Assembly (NCBI GenBank): GCA_017962865.1
Contig: JAGCUM010000218.1
Location: 1 to 9,575 of the forward strand
Origin: Spirochaetales bacterium
GTDB taxonomy: Bacteria > Spirochaetota > Spirochaetia > Sphaerochaetales > Sphaerochaetaceae
Length of the DNA stretch: 9,575 nucleotides
Direction: 5' to 3'
The position numbers and the translations under genes were made by a program. Below, piece by piece: positions 1 to 7,787 of this stretch (positions are counted from its first letter, which is position 1; each line of letters starts with the position of its first letter). The notes below the pieces were generated by a model that was given only the letters and a program-made list of their open reading frames with translations, was not told the origin of the DNA and made no database searches.

Positions 1-1265
1 AGGAGATATCCAGGGGAAAGCAGAGTTCGACCCCCGGGGGTATCTGGTACCCCAAGACGAGCGGAATCTGGCAGACCGTCTGGATGGAGAAGGTCCCGAA
101 AACCTATATCCGGCAGCTGAAGATTCTGCCTGATCTCGAGGGATTCTGGATTGCGGTGTGCATGAGCGATGAGACGGTAGACCGGGCCACTCTTTCAATC
201 GACGGAAAAGAGCACGAGATCAAGACAAACGAGAAGGTATATATAAAGATCGATAACCCTCGTCTTTGGTCTCCGGACGATCCTTATTTATATAACTTCG
301 ATATAAGCGCCAGAGCGGATACCGTTCACTCGTACGTCGGGCTGAGGACTTTCGGAATCGGATCGGACAGCAAGGGTCACAATGTCCTGTTGTTGAATAA
401 TCAGCCGATTTTTCACCATGGTCTTCTGGATCAGGGCTATTATAAAGGCGGCTACTATACCCCGAGAGATGACAGTGATTTCGTCGATGATATCAGCAGG
501 ATGAAGGAGATGGGCTTCAATACGCTGAGAAAGCATATAAAGGTGGAACCGCTCAGGTGGTATTACCACTGCGATCGCCTGGGAATGCTTGTGTGGCAGG
601 ACATGGTTTCCGGCGGAGGCCGTTACCGGCTGCCGGTCATCAGTGCTCCGCTGATAATCGGATCGTTTCTGAAGGACGACAGGTATGACAAGTTTGCCAG
701 AGAGGACGAACACGAGAGGAAAATCTGGGAAGATGAGGCCTACGGCACCGTCAGAAACCTCTACAACTGCACCTGCATTGCGATGTGGGTTCCTTTCAAC
801 GAGGGCTGGGGACAGTTCGATTCCAAGCGTATCACCGATAACATCAGAAAGCTGGATGACAGCCGAACCATCGACCATGCATCGGGTTGGCACGATCAGA
901 AAATAGGGGATTTCAGGAGCCTTCATGTCTATTTCAGACCTTACCGCTTCAAACCCGACAAGCTGGGGAGACCGGTGATTCTGTCTGAGTTCGGCGGCTA
1001 TGGAATGGAAATGGGGCTTACCGAGAAAAAGGCCTTCACATACAGAAAATACAGAAGCAGGGAGGATCTGACAGGGGCAATAGTGAAGCTCTATGAAAAG
1101 CAGATAATCCCTGCAAAGCGCAAAGGCCTTGCTGCAAGTATCTATACGCAGGTTTCGGATGTGGAGCAGGAGGTCAACGGACTTCTGAGCTACGACAGAA
1201 AGACAGTCAAGGTCAATCCCGAAGACATGGCCCGTATGTCGGAGAGGCTTCTGGAAGCAGAGTAA
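1..1265 (+). CDS. Glycoside hydrolase family 2 protein (beta-galactosidase/beta-glucuronidase type), 5' end outside window
   Basis: Retaining beta-glycosidase of family GH2, which cleaves beta-linked sugars from oligosaccharides or glycoconjugates; the exact sugar cannot be read from sequence. The frame is open from position 3 and stops at TAA 1263-1265. The ATG at 84 is internal, because the codons before it encode GIWYPKTSGIWQTVW, a hallmark of the N-terminal jelly-roll sugar-binding domain. Numbering from that ATG, residues about 8-95 look like the immunoglobulin-like beta-sandwich, ending near LWSPDDPYLY and GLRTFG. The TIM barrel follows, opening with HHGLLDQGYY (111-120). The acid/base is Glu240 in WVPFNEGWGQF (codon 801-803) and the nucleophile is Glu302 in LSEFGGYG (codon 987-989), so the active site looks intact. 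No C-terminal add-on domain is seen. Its stop abuts the stop of the convergent GT4 gene. A cytoplasmic or exported location cannot be judged because the N terminus is missing. Confidence 0.93.
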   Translation, partial: EISRGKQSSTPGGIWYPKTSGIWQTVWMEKVPKTYIRQLKILPDLEGFWIAVCMSDETVDRATLSIDGKEHEIKTNEKVYIKIDNPRLWSPDDPYLYNFDISARADTVHSYVGLRTFGIGSDSKGHNVLLLNNQPIFHHGLLDQGYYKGGYYTPRDDSDFVDDISRMKEMGFNTLRKHIKVEPLRWYYHCDRLGMLVWQDMVSGGGRYRLPVISAPLIIGSFLKDDRYDKFAREDEHERKIWEDEAYGTVRNLYNCTCIAMWVPFNEGWGQFDSKRITDNIRKLDDSRTIDHASGWHDQKIGDFRSLHVYFRPYRFKPDKLGRPVILSEFGGYGMEMGLTEKKAFTYRKYRSREDLTGAIVKLYEKQIIPAKRKGLAASIYTQVSDVEQEVNGLLSYDRKTVKVNPEDMARMSERLLEAE

Positions 1266-2444
1266 TCAGCGGCTCTTTCTGTACTTGAGGTTGTTGCTCT
1301 CTATCAGGGCGCGGTATCTGCCCAGGATGGTGTCCATCAGAGGGCCGTCCCATGGAATAGGTATGGTCTCGTAGGCTCTGTCTCCCATGGCCCTTCTTTT
1401 CTCTTGGGGAAGTGCAAGGAAGTCAGAGATGGCATGTGCGACGGCAGGGCTTTCATCCTTGCTTATGATGCCGTTGTCTCCGTCCTTGATGACTTCGGCT
1501 GTGCAGGAACCTTCTGCTGCAAGGGAGGGTGTTCTCTGGGCTGCAGCTTCGCGTACTACCATCGGAGCGTTGTCATATATGGACGGGAAAACAAAGAGAT
1601 CTGCAACGGAATAGATGGCATCGAGTGTCTCTGTGTCCGTCAGATGGCCCGTGAAAACCGAAACATCACTGAGTTCAAGCTCCGACACCCTTTGCTTGAT
1701 TGCCTCCTCGTCCGGACCGCGCCCGGCCAGCACCAGCTGGAATGCCGTGCCCTGCTTTTTGAGAATGGAGCAGGCCTCCAGAATTCTGGCTACGTTTTTC
1801 TTCCAGCTTATCTGTCCGACGAAGAGAAGCACCGGGACATCGCTTCTGATGCCGTACTTCTGCCGTACCTCGGGTACTTTGGCAACGTTCAGGACCCTTC
1901 TGTTGGAGCCGTTGGGCATTACGACGATGTCGCCCTTGTATCCGTATTCGCGCAGGGTCTCACCCGTGCCTTCGGAGACAGCCCAGACCTCGTCGCATTT
2001 GGAAAAGAAGTCCGCGACGGCCTGTGAACCGACCTTCGCAATGGTCTTTACGCCGGTGAACTGAAGGATATCGTCATAGAATTTGGTATGGAAGGACCCG
2101 ACGATCGGCAGATGCCTCTTCTTGGCCAGATTCAGGCCTGCGTTTCCCGCGAAAACCGGCCCGTGGACGTGGATGATATCGAGATCGATCTGCTTTATTC
2201 TTGCAAGGAAGTGGGGATCGAATGCTTCCAGACCGATTCTCCACGGAATCTTCTTGGATAGTTCCAATGAGTTGAAATCAACTATTTCATAGGGCAGGCC
2301 GCCCCTGTATCCGGTGTTGTACATCGGGGTTATGACATAGACTTCCTCACCGCGTTTTGCCATTGTCTCGGCATAGGCTTTCATGACGCGGCCGACCCCG
2401 TCGAAGACGGGAATAAAGGATTCACCGAATTGTCCGATTTTCAT
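1266..2444 (-). CDS. Glycosyltransferase family 4 (GT-B fold), likely lipid or surface glycan glucosyl/mannosyltransferase
   Basis: A 392-residue GT-B enzyme that transfers a sugar from a nucleotide-sugar donor with retention of configuration. The N-terminal Rossmann half contains DGVGRVMKAYAETMAKRG (15-32), HVHGP (92-96) and the acceptor-side GSFHTKFYDD (116-125). The linker reads VWAVSEGTGETL (153-164) and MPNGS (176-180). The C-terminal donor half has LLFVGQISWKKN (206-217), LAGRGP (239-244), FTGHL (264-268) and PSIYDNAPMVVREAAA (287-302). The usual E-x7-E donor motif appears here as D291-x7-E299, which I regard as a tolerated variant. Relatives include processive diacylglycerol glucosyltransferases and mannosyltransferases, so the acceptor may be a membrane lipid, but this is inference. 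It is the last gene of a three-gene minus-strand set, 13 bases after the membrane protein. GAGG at 2452-2455 lies 7 bases before the ATG and supports this start. Confidence 0.9.
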   Translation of the reverse strand: MKIGQFGESFIPVFDGVGRVMKAYAETMAKRGEEVYVITPMYNTGYRGGLPYEIVDFNSLELSKKIPWRIGLEAFDPHFLARIKQIDLDIIHVHGPVFAGNAGLNLAKKRHLPIVGSFHTKFYDDILQFTGVKTIAKVGSQAVADFFSKCDEVWAVSEGTGETLREYGYKGDIVVMPNGSNRRVLNVAKVPEVRQKYGIRSDVPVLLFVGQISWKKNVARILEACSILKKQGTAFQLVLAGRGPDEEAIKQRVSELELSDVSVFTGHLTDTETLDAIYSVADLFVFPSIYDNAPMVVREAAAQRTPSLAAEGSCTAEVIKDGDNGIISKDESPAVAHAISDFLALPQEKRRAMGDRAYETIPIPWDGPLMDTILGRYRALIESNNLKYRKSR

Positions 2445-2457
2445 TTGAATGCCTCGT

Positions 2458-3198
2458 TCAGAGTATTACCGAATTCCTGAGGGTCACGATCATGGCGATG
2501 AAACCGCCTATGAAGAAGAGGGTGGAGCCCATGATCGTGAAGGTCAAAGTGTTCAATATGAAGGAAAGGCTGTTGCCTACAATCATCATCAGTATTGCAT
2601 AGTTTCTCAGCTTACCCATTGCAGTAGGTTCCGAGAAAGACAGGACAAGCTGCGTAATCAGGGCGACTCCGGAAAGAATGCAGAGTATCAAAAAAGGAGC
2701 CGTCATCTGCCACACGCCTTCGATGTCCTGGGTTGCAGGCACCAGTATGGAAATGAACAGCACGGAAGCTGTTCCGAGCAGCAGAAAACGCGTTATGGTA
2801 CTATGCTCGTTGTTCTGGTAGTGGATTGCATAGCCTATCAGCAGGAACATCAGCATGTATTGCGAGAACATCTGAAGCCTTACGCTTACTCTCGGCGGCA
2901 GGATGCTGAAACCTGTAAGCTGCGTGAAATAGGAGAGGACCCTCAGCTCCGTCACCGTCAGGAAAAACAGTGCGAGGATAATGAAGGCATTTCCCGGATT
3001 GATGTTGGATACGCTTGATTTGTAATAGGCTACGGTAACCAGAAGCACTACCACAAGCCTGACGACCGCAGCGATGTAAGGATAGCTGTTGTCTACTTCC
3101 TCAATAATCACGATTCCGTATACGCATACTCCGATACTGACTGCAAAGCACAGTATCTGAAGAAGGAGTACAAAGACACGGAAGGCTTTGTTGTTCAT
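2458..3198 (-). CDS. Unknown polytopic membrane protein, about eight transmembrane helices
   Basis: I do not recognise the family. The 246-residue product is almost wholly hydrophobic, with likely membrane helices near residues 8-32, 39-58, 70-90, 107-127, 137-154, 164-187, 199-216 and 220-240. Short polar or charged linkers separate them, for example YYKSSVSNINPGN (58-70) and SEPTAMGKLRN (189-199). There is no signal peptide separate from helix 1 and no recognisable catalytic motif. The start codon overlaps the TGA of the upstream transporter by one base (TGATG at 3196-3200 on the minus strand). AAGGA at 3208-3212 sits 9 bases before the ATG, so the two genes are probably translationally coupled. 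It lies between a transporter and a GT4 enzyme, so a role in envelope physiology or as a transporter partner is possible but not shown. It could also be a sensor-type membrane domain without its output domain. Confidence 0.85.
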   Translation of the reverse strand: MNNKAFRVFVLLLQILCFAVSIGVCVYGIVIIEEVDNSYPYIAAVVRLVVVLLVTVAYYKSSVSNINPGNAFIILALFFLTVTELRVLSYFTQLTGFSILPPRVSVRLQMFSQYMLMFLLIGYAIHYQNNEHSTITRFLLLGTASVLFISILVPATQDIEGVWQMTAPFLILCILSGVALITQLVLSFSEPTAMGKLRNYAILMMIVGNSLSFILNTLTFTIMGSTLFFIGGFIAMIVTLRNSVIL

Positions 3199-4463
3199 CA
3201 GATGGTGTCCTTATCCCTTATGTAGCAGTCAGCTTTGAGCTGGTATGCCGTGAAGCTGGTTCCAAGACCGGAAAGAAGGACGTCGAATACCATGGCAAGA
3301 CCGTTGAGAAGCGGAAGCAGGCCGATGATTGCAAACTCTGCACCGGAGACGTTCACGCCCAGGATCTCGAGGGCAAAGGCCGTTGCGAACAGAACCTCAT
3401 AGCCGGCATGCAGGCAGCAGAGGAAGCTTACCAGAGTACAGGCAAGGGCAATCGTGATGGTCTGGACCAACGAGGGCATTGCTCCGTTGGCTGCATAGAC
3501 AAACGAACATGTGCACAGCGTCGAGACCAGTGCGGTTCCGCCCTTTGTGATTATGCTGTGGATCGGAAGGGCTGTGGATACGATGTTCTTCTGGATGCCG
3601 AGGTTGATTCTGCAGTCGGTGTACAGCGTGGGCTGGCTGAACAGGTAGTTGACTGAGAAGAAAGCGGCCACGCCGGAGGAGAACAGTCTTGCAATCTGTC
3701 TGTAGGGATTTCTCCTGAAGCCCGTGCAGATGCCGTAGATCAGGGGGAGCACCAGGAAGATGCCGCCCAGACCTGTTATGCAGATCAGTACGATGAATTT
3801 CCAGGAAACGAAAACCGTTCCGTCCGTCCAGAGCCTGTCGAACCAGGTTCCCGCAATGAAGAAGATGCCGATCCACAGGAACTGTGCGACCTTCTTTGCA
3901 AGTCTGAACATGGCTTCGCTGAGGGAGTTGAGGACAATGTAAGCCGGCCTTACTACCTCGGTCGTGGGCCTGATGGCATAGCCGAAGATCAGGGCGATCA
4001 GGATGACCGGAAGGAGGCAGTCACTGGACTTGATGAAATTCAGAAAAGCATTGATTGACAGCGGACTTGCGGCATAGAGCTTGTCCAAGGTCGAATTGGC
4101 CAGTGCGCCGTAAAGGCCCGCGGCCTGCTGGGCAGAAGCCTGAGAGGTTCTCGGTACCGGGAATGCAGCAGGGAAGATCCTGAAGAAAACGGCTGCGACA
4201 ACCGCCAGGGCTGCAGCGGTGAAGATGGCCCAGAAAAAGGTTGAGAGAAGCATGAAGCTGCCGTGTCCCTTCTTCCTTGAAAGGGATGCGGTTCCTGCAG
4301 TCATCGAGAAGAATGCAAGGGGGAATACAAGGAAGATTCCGAGCTTGAGAACGACATCGGTGAAGATTGTCATGCAGGATACGAACGCGGCGCTGTTCCT
4401 GAGAGTCAGCTCGAAGGCGAGTCCCATTGCAGCGGCAGCCAGATAAGTCAACCATGTTTTCAT
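3198..4463 (-). CDS. SLC1/DAACS-like transporter (dicarboxylate/amino acid:cation symporter family) with degenerate binding site
   Basis: A 421-residue inner-membrane protein with the SLC1 layout: hydrophobic helices from residue 3 onward, then the re-entrant hairpin and helix 7/8 core in the C-terminal half. The family relation rests on the stretch LGIQKNIVSTALPIHSII (288-305) followed by TKGGTAL (306-312), which matches the helix 7 region of known members, and on the helix 8 stretch LLNGLAMVFDVLLSGLGTSF (385-404). Family members use sodium or proton gradients to take up glutamate, aspartate, C4-dicarboxylates or neutral amino acids. Here most ligand residues differ: the NMDGT motif reads TKGGT, the serine-rich HP1 tip reads YLFSQPTL, the HP2 GVPGAG element is absent, and the helix 8 Asp/Arg/Asn/Asp pattern is replaced. 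The substrate and ion coupling are therefore unknown. A strong promoter lies directly upstream (4471-4499) with no Shine-Dalgarno site, which suggests leaderless translation. It is the first gene of a probable three-gene transcript with the membrane protein and GT4 genes. Confidence 0.82.
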   Translation of the reverse strand: MKTWLTYLAAAAMGLAFELTLRNSAAFVSCMTIFTDVVLKLGIFLVFPLAFFSMTAGTASLSRKKGHGSFMLLSTFFWAIFTAAALAVVAAVFFRIFPAAFPVPRTSQASAQQAAGLYGALANSTLDKLYAASPLSINAFLNFIKSSDCLLPVILIALIFGYAIRPTTEVVRPAYIVLNSLSEAMFRLAKKVAQFLWIGIFFIAGTWFDRLWTDGTVFVSWKFIVLICITGLGGIFLVLPLIYGICTGFRRNPYRQIARLFSSGVAAFFSVNYLFSQPTLYTDCRINLGIQKNIVSTALPIHSIITKGGTALVSTLCTCSFVYAANGAMPSLVQTITIALACTLVSFLCCLHAGYEVLFATAFALEILGVNVSGAEFAIIGLLPLLNGLAMVFDVLLSGLGTSFTAYQLKADCYIRDKDTI

Positions 4464-4470
4464 GCCGTAA

Positions 4471-4499
4471 ATTATAGTACTGCTGAGAACATATGTCTA
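4471..4499 (-). promoter_or_regulatory. Sigma70-type promoter for the transporter-membrane protein-GT4 operon
   Basis: On the minus strand a perfect TATAAT (4476-4471) is preceded, with an ideal 17-base spacer, by TAGACA (4499-4494), a five-of-six match to the -35 consensus. The expected transcription start is at about 4464, one base before the transporter ATG at 4463. The 5' leader would be absent or nearly so, and no Shine-Dalgarno site is seen upstream of the ATG. The hexamer palindrome AGTACT occurs at 4476-4481 (touching the -10 box) and again at 4511-4516 upstream, which could be an operator pair, though this is weak. Confidence 0.68.
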
Positions 4500-4518
4500 G
4501 TAATCGTTTTAGTACTTT

Positions 4519-7500
4519 TTAGCTAATCAGCCCGTCTACCTTGTAGTGGGCCTCGGCTCCCTTGCGCAGCCACTTGTCGATTTCCCTGCGGAATTCAAGC
4601 TCGTCTTCGGCAGTAAGGGCCGTCTTGTTTCCGATGGCCTTTGCAAAGACTGCAAGGTACATGCACTCCTGGAAGGCCTCTCCGCGGAACCAGCGGATTC
4701 CCTGATACTCGTTCCTTCCGATGAGGTCCAGGAAAGTCTTGTCTTCCAGAAGAACCCTGATGTCCAGATCCTGTTTTGCCGTAAGGATGGCGCATCTTGC
4801 CAGAATGGAAGCGTCCGTCTCGAAGAAGCGGTCAAGCTGCAGGTGCTGTACGACCCGCACTCCCTCTTCCAGCGTGGCGTTTGCAGAGAGGAACGGCAAC
4901 GTCAGGAAGGCAGAGGCGAAAATCCTGGGCAACTCGTAGCCGATTATCATGTTTGCATTGGCGAAGACCGGGAATCTGCATACGTCATCGAGTCTGTTGA
5001 GGACGTCCAGAATCATCTGCGGCTTCATGATGTGCAGGTTCAGTCCGATCTTGGAGAACAGGGAGTCGAACTCCTCCATGTAGGTGTAGCAGGAACCAAG
5101 AGTCTGCATCACGTTGCGTCTGTTCACCGCAGAGCCCTTGCCTTCGAGGATGGCCTTGAGGTCCTTGTAGAACTTCTGCCCCTTGACCGGTTCGACAGCC
5201 TCGAAGAAGGGTCCCAGATACAGCACGCTGATCTCGTGGGCAAGGTCCTGGATGCCGTGGCCCTGATACTTTTCGTAAAGTCTTTCATAGACGCCATCGA
5301 TGTCCTCAACCTCGTAGATGTTGGTGAAAACTTTGGTCTCATAGCCGTTGAAGGACACTCTTAGGCCCTCTTCGAAGAGCTTTGAAGAAGGATAGAGATA
5401 GGTCTTTCCGTTGTTGAAATTCCTGTACACGAGGAAGCGTCTTACGCCTCTGCGGAGTCTCAGGCTCTCTGCCAGCGAGACAGTCTCGAGGTGCCTTTCT
5501 CCGCCGTCCTTGACCAGCTTGGGCGCGGAGTGGTTGATCCAGCCTTCCACGCGCTCGTACTGGTTGTTGTAGAGCACCATTGTCATCTGGTTGTCATCGC
5601 CGTTGGTGTAGGCGAACACCGACTCAAGGACGTTGCCGTATCCGTCATAGGCATCGAAGAGCTGGAAGTATCTGGACTCGGAGAAGAGCCAGCGCATCTT
5701 CAGAAGCGGGAAGATCCTTCTTCTGTGCTCCTCGATCAGTCCCTCGTTGGGGCTCTCGTCCCAGTACGCCCTCTGGTATTCCATTCCGTACTTTTCCCTG
5801 AAGCCCTCGATCTGTCCGTGGCCGAACATCGGAAGACCGGGCAGGGTTGCAAGAAGGGTACATACGCCGAAGTACTTGTCTCCGTCTCCGAACTGGGCGA
5901 TGGCAGTCTCCTCGTCCGGGTTGTTCATGAAGTTGACATAGCGCTTGAGGATATCGGGATCGTACTCCAAGGTTGCCTTGATCATATCGCGGTACTTCTT
6001 GTTGTCCTGGTTCTTGAGCATGTGCATGAATGCACTGTTGTAGACCCTGTGCATTCCGAGCGTGCGGACGAAGTAGCTCTCCATCATCCAGAAGGCCTCG
6101 GCCAGCAGAAGGGTGTCGGGGAGTTCGCTCTGGATCCTGTCGACGACTTCACGCCAGAACTCGTTGGGGATGCGGCGGTTGAACTCTTCCACGCTCATGC
6201 CGTAGGAGGTTCTTCCTGCGATGTCTCCGCCTGTTCCCGGCTTGGGGTACCAGAGTCTCTGGATGTGCCTCTTGGCAAGCGTCATGGCTGCATCGAAGCG
6301 GATTACGGGGAAGTTCCTGGCTACCGCAAGAATCTGCTGAATGACAGCCTCTCTCGTCTGCGGGTTGAGAAAATCGAGCTGAGCGGTATCGTTCCAGGGC
6401 ATCGTTGTTCCGTCGTTGCCGTGGAATATATAGGTGGTTGCGCCGGTCCTGTTGTCCACACGGCGGAAGGTCACGGCGGCATCGGTCCTGTTGTAGTAAT
6501 GGTCCTCGATGCGGATATCGATATCGGGGTCTTCGGAGAGATTCGGGCCGTTGTAGGTGTAGGATGGGAACGGCGGATAGCTCTGCTGGATGAAGTATTC
6601 GCTGTGGTATTTCATCCAGTCGCTGTCCAGTCCGGTGTGGTTGGGGACCATGTCGCTGGCAAGGCGGATTCCGCGTGACCACAGGCGGCCCTTGAGGTTG
6701 AACAGGGCTTCCCAGCCACCGATGCGGCCTGAAATCTCATAGCCCTTGAGGGAGTAGGCCGATGACTCTGCATCAGGGTTTCCGCAGAGGTTCTTGATCT
6801 TCTTGGAGGCAGGGCTGCGCTCCCACAGACCTATAAGCCAAAGGGCGGTGAAGCCTGAATCGCGCAGGTAGTCCAGCTCCTCGTCGGGAATCTGGTCCAG
6901 GCGGTGGATGTCGCGCTGGTACTTCTTCGAAAGCTGATCCAGCCAGACGAGGGTGCTCTTGGCCATCATGATGACGTTGGGCATCCAGTTGCGGTCGGGA
7001 GTGAAGGATTCGATGTCATCGTCGCCGAGGCTTGCGTAATCGGGAATCTCCATCGGACCGGGTCCGCCCTGGAAGTGCGGCTTGTCCTCTTCCTGCATGT
7101 AGTCCATGCTGCGCAGAAGCAACGTTGCAAAGCCTTCCGGAAGCAAGGTGTCCCAGTGTTCGATTATGTATGCGATCTGCTTGGACAGTGAATCCGGATA
7201 AAGGCGCGCAGGAAGTGTGAGGAAGGAGAACAGGTCATCTTCGGTTGACTCCGAGAACGAGGTGCCCTTGAGGTAGCTTCCCATGATTGCCGTCAGAGCC
7301 TGGGTCCCGTTGGGGAACTTGAGCTTCTTCTGGTCGAGCATGTCGCCTGTGGCTGCAAGGAGGGCAGGGTTGGCCTGAAGGACCTGGTGCACGAAGAATG
7401 CGCGGACTGTCTCAACTCCGTGGATGAAGCGCAGATTATCCAGGCGGGTCGGGAACATCTTGTCATAGAAGGAAAGAACCTGTTCGGTATCCTTGTTCTT

Positions 7501-7770
7501 CTCGGCAAGGACCGAAATCCTGGAGAAGGGATCGCTGTCGGTTCCGCGCAGGAAGGCGGAGATAACGCTTTGGTAAACCAGATGAAGGACCGCTGAGGTG
7601 TAGACTCTTCCGGCGGTTATGGGATGATCGTGGCTGTTGTTGTAGACCTGAGCGACTTCCTGGGCCTGCCGGTACATCTGCGAGGCGTTTTCATCCGTCT
7701 CGAACATCGGCTTTTCATAAGTCATTTCCAGACGGCTGGTCTCTGATATCCTGAAATCTCTGTTTTTCAT
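4519..7770 (-). CDS. Large GH13 (alpha-amylase family) glucan-active protein with long N- and C-terminal extensions
   Basis: A 1083-residue protein with an alpha-amylase type barrel in its middle. The GH13 conserved regions are visible: I, DMVPNH (373-378); II, RFDAA with nucleophile Asp493; III, LLLAEAF with acid/base Glu558; IV, NFMNNPDEE with the third carboxylate Asp619. Region IV lacks the usual NHD histidine and reads NNPD. All three catalytic carboxylates are kept, so activity on alpha-1,4-glucans (hydrolysis or transglycosylation) is likely; the substrate is unknown. About 300 residues before the barrel and about 280 after it match nothing I can name and look mainly helical, making the protein far longer than a typical 450-700 residue amylase. 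No signal peptide is present, so a cytoplasmic role in glycogen or maltodextrin metabolism is inferred. The frame also opens at a TTG overlapping the pth stop (7791), but GGGAG at 7777-7781, 6 bases before the ATG at 7770, supports the ATG. It follows pth by 17 bases, probably in one transcript. Confidence 0.9.
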   Translation of the reverse strand: MKNRDFRISETSRLEMTYEKPMFETDENASQMYRQAQEVAQVYNNSHDHPITAGRVYTSAVLHLVYQSVISAFLRGTDSDPFSRISVLAEKNKDTEQVLSFYDKMFPTRLDNLRFIHGVETVRAFFVHQVLQANPALLAATGDMLDQKKLKFPNGTQALTAIMGSYLKGTSFSESTEDDLFSFLTLPARLYPDSLSKQIAYIIEHWDTLLPEGFATLLLRSMDYMQEEDKPHFQGGPGPMEIPDYASLGDDDIESFTPDRNWMPNVIMMAKSTLVWLDQLSKKYQRDIHRLDQIPDEELDYLRDSGFTALWLIGLWERSPASKKIKNLCGNPDAESSAYSLKGYEISGRIGGWEALFNLKGRLWSRGIRLASDMVPNHTGLDSDWMKYHSEYFIQQSYPPFPSYTYNGPNLSEDPDIDIRIEDHYYNRTDAAVTFRRVDNRTGATTYIFHGNDGTTMPWNDTAQLDFLNPQTREAVIQQILAVARNFPVIRFDAAMTLAKRHIQRLWYPKPGTGGDIAGRTSYGMSVEEFNRRIPNEFWREVVDRIQSELPDTLLLAEAFWMMESYFVRTLGMHRVYNSAFMHMLKNQDNKKYRDMIKATLEYDPDILKRYVNFMNNPDEETAIAQFGDGDKYFGVCTLLATLPGLPMFGHGQIEGFREKYGMEYQRAYWDESPNEGLIEEHRRRIFPLLKMRWLFSESRYFQLFDAYDGYGNVLESVFAYTNGDDNQMTMVLYNNQYERVEGWINHSAPKLVKDGGERHLETVSLAESLRLRRGVRRFLVYRNFNNGKTYLYPSSKLFEEGLRVSFNGYETKVFTNIYEVEDIDGVYERLYEKYQGHGIQDLAHEISVLYLGPFFEAVEPVKGQKFYKDLKAILEGKGSAVNRRNVMQTLGSCYTYMEEFDSLFSKIGLNLHIMKPQMILDVLNRLDDVCRFPVFANANMIIGYELPRIFASAFLTLPFLSANATLEEGVRVVQHLQLDRFFETDASILARCAILTAKQDLDIRVLLEDKTFLDLIGRNEYQGIRWFRGEAFQECMYLAVFAKAIGNKTALTAEDELEFRREIDKWLRKGAEAHYKVDGLIS

Positions 7771-7776
7771 TCCGTT

Positions 7777-7781
7777 CTCCC
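7777..7781 (-). promoter_or_regulatory. Ribosome binding site fixing the GH13 start
   Basis: GGGAG on the minus strand lies 6 bases before the ATG at 7770-7768. This spacing favours the ATG (product starting MKNRDF) over the in-frame TTG at 7791, which overlaps the TGA of pth and has no comparable site. Confidence 0.7.
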
Positions 7782-7787
7782 GAAAAA

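Noticed and set aside
84..86. ATG at 84 as the true start of the GH2 gene
   Set aside because: The frame is open upstream to the window edge and encodes the conserved GIWYPKTSGIWQTVW stretch, so this methionine is internal.
2449..3018. A 189-codon plus-strand open frame rich in His, Gln and Glu
   Set aside because: It is the complement of hydrophobic codons of the membrane protein. The minus-strand gene is supported by start/stop overlap and a ribosome binding site.
4546..5364. A 272-codon plus-strand open frame opposite the GH13 C-terminal region
   Set aside because: It lies wholly within the GH13 coding sequence, has no ribosome binding site I could see and no recognisable motif, so it is a shadow.
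5491..6678. A 395-codon open frame on the plus strand opposite the GH13 gene
   Set aside because: The minus strand here encodes GH13 catalytic motifs, so this is an antisense shadow produced by codon bias. Its translation resembles no family I know.
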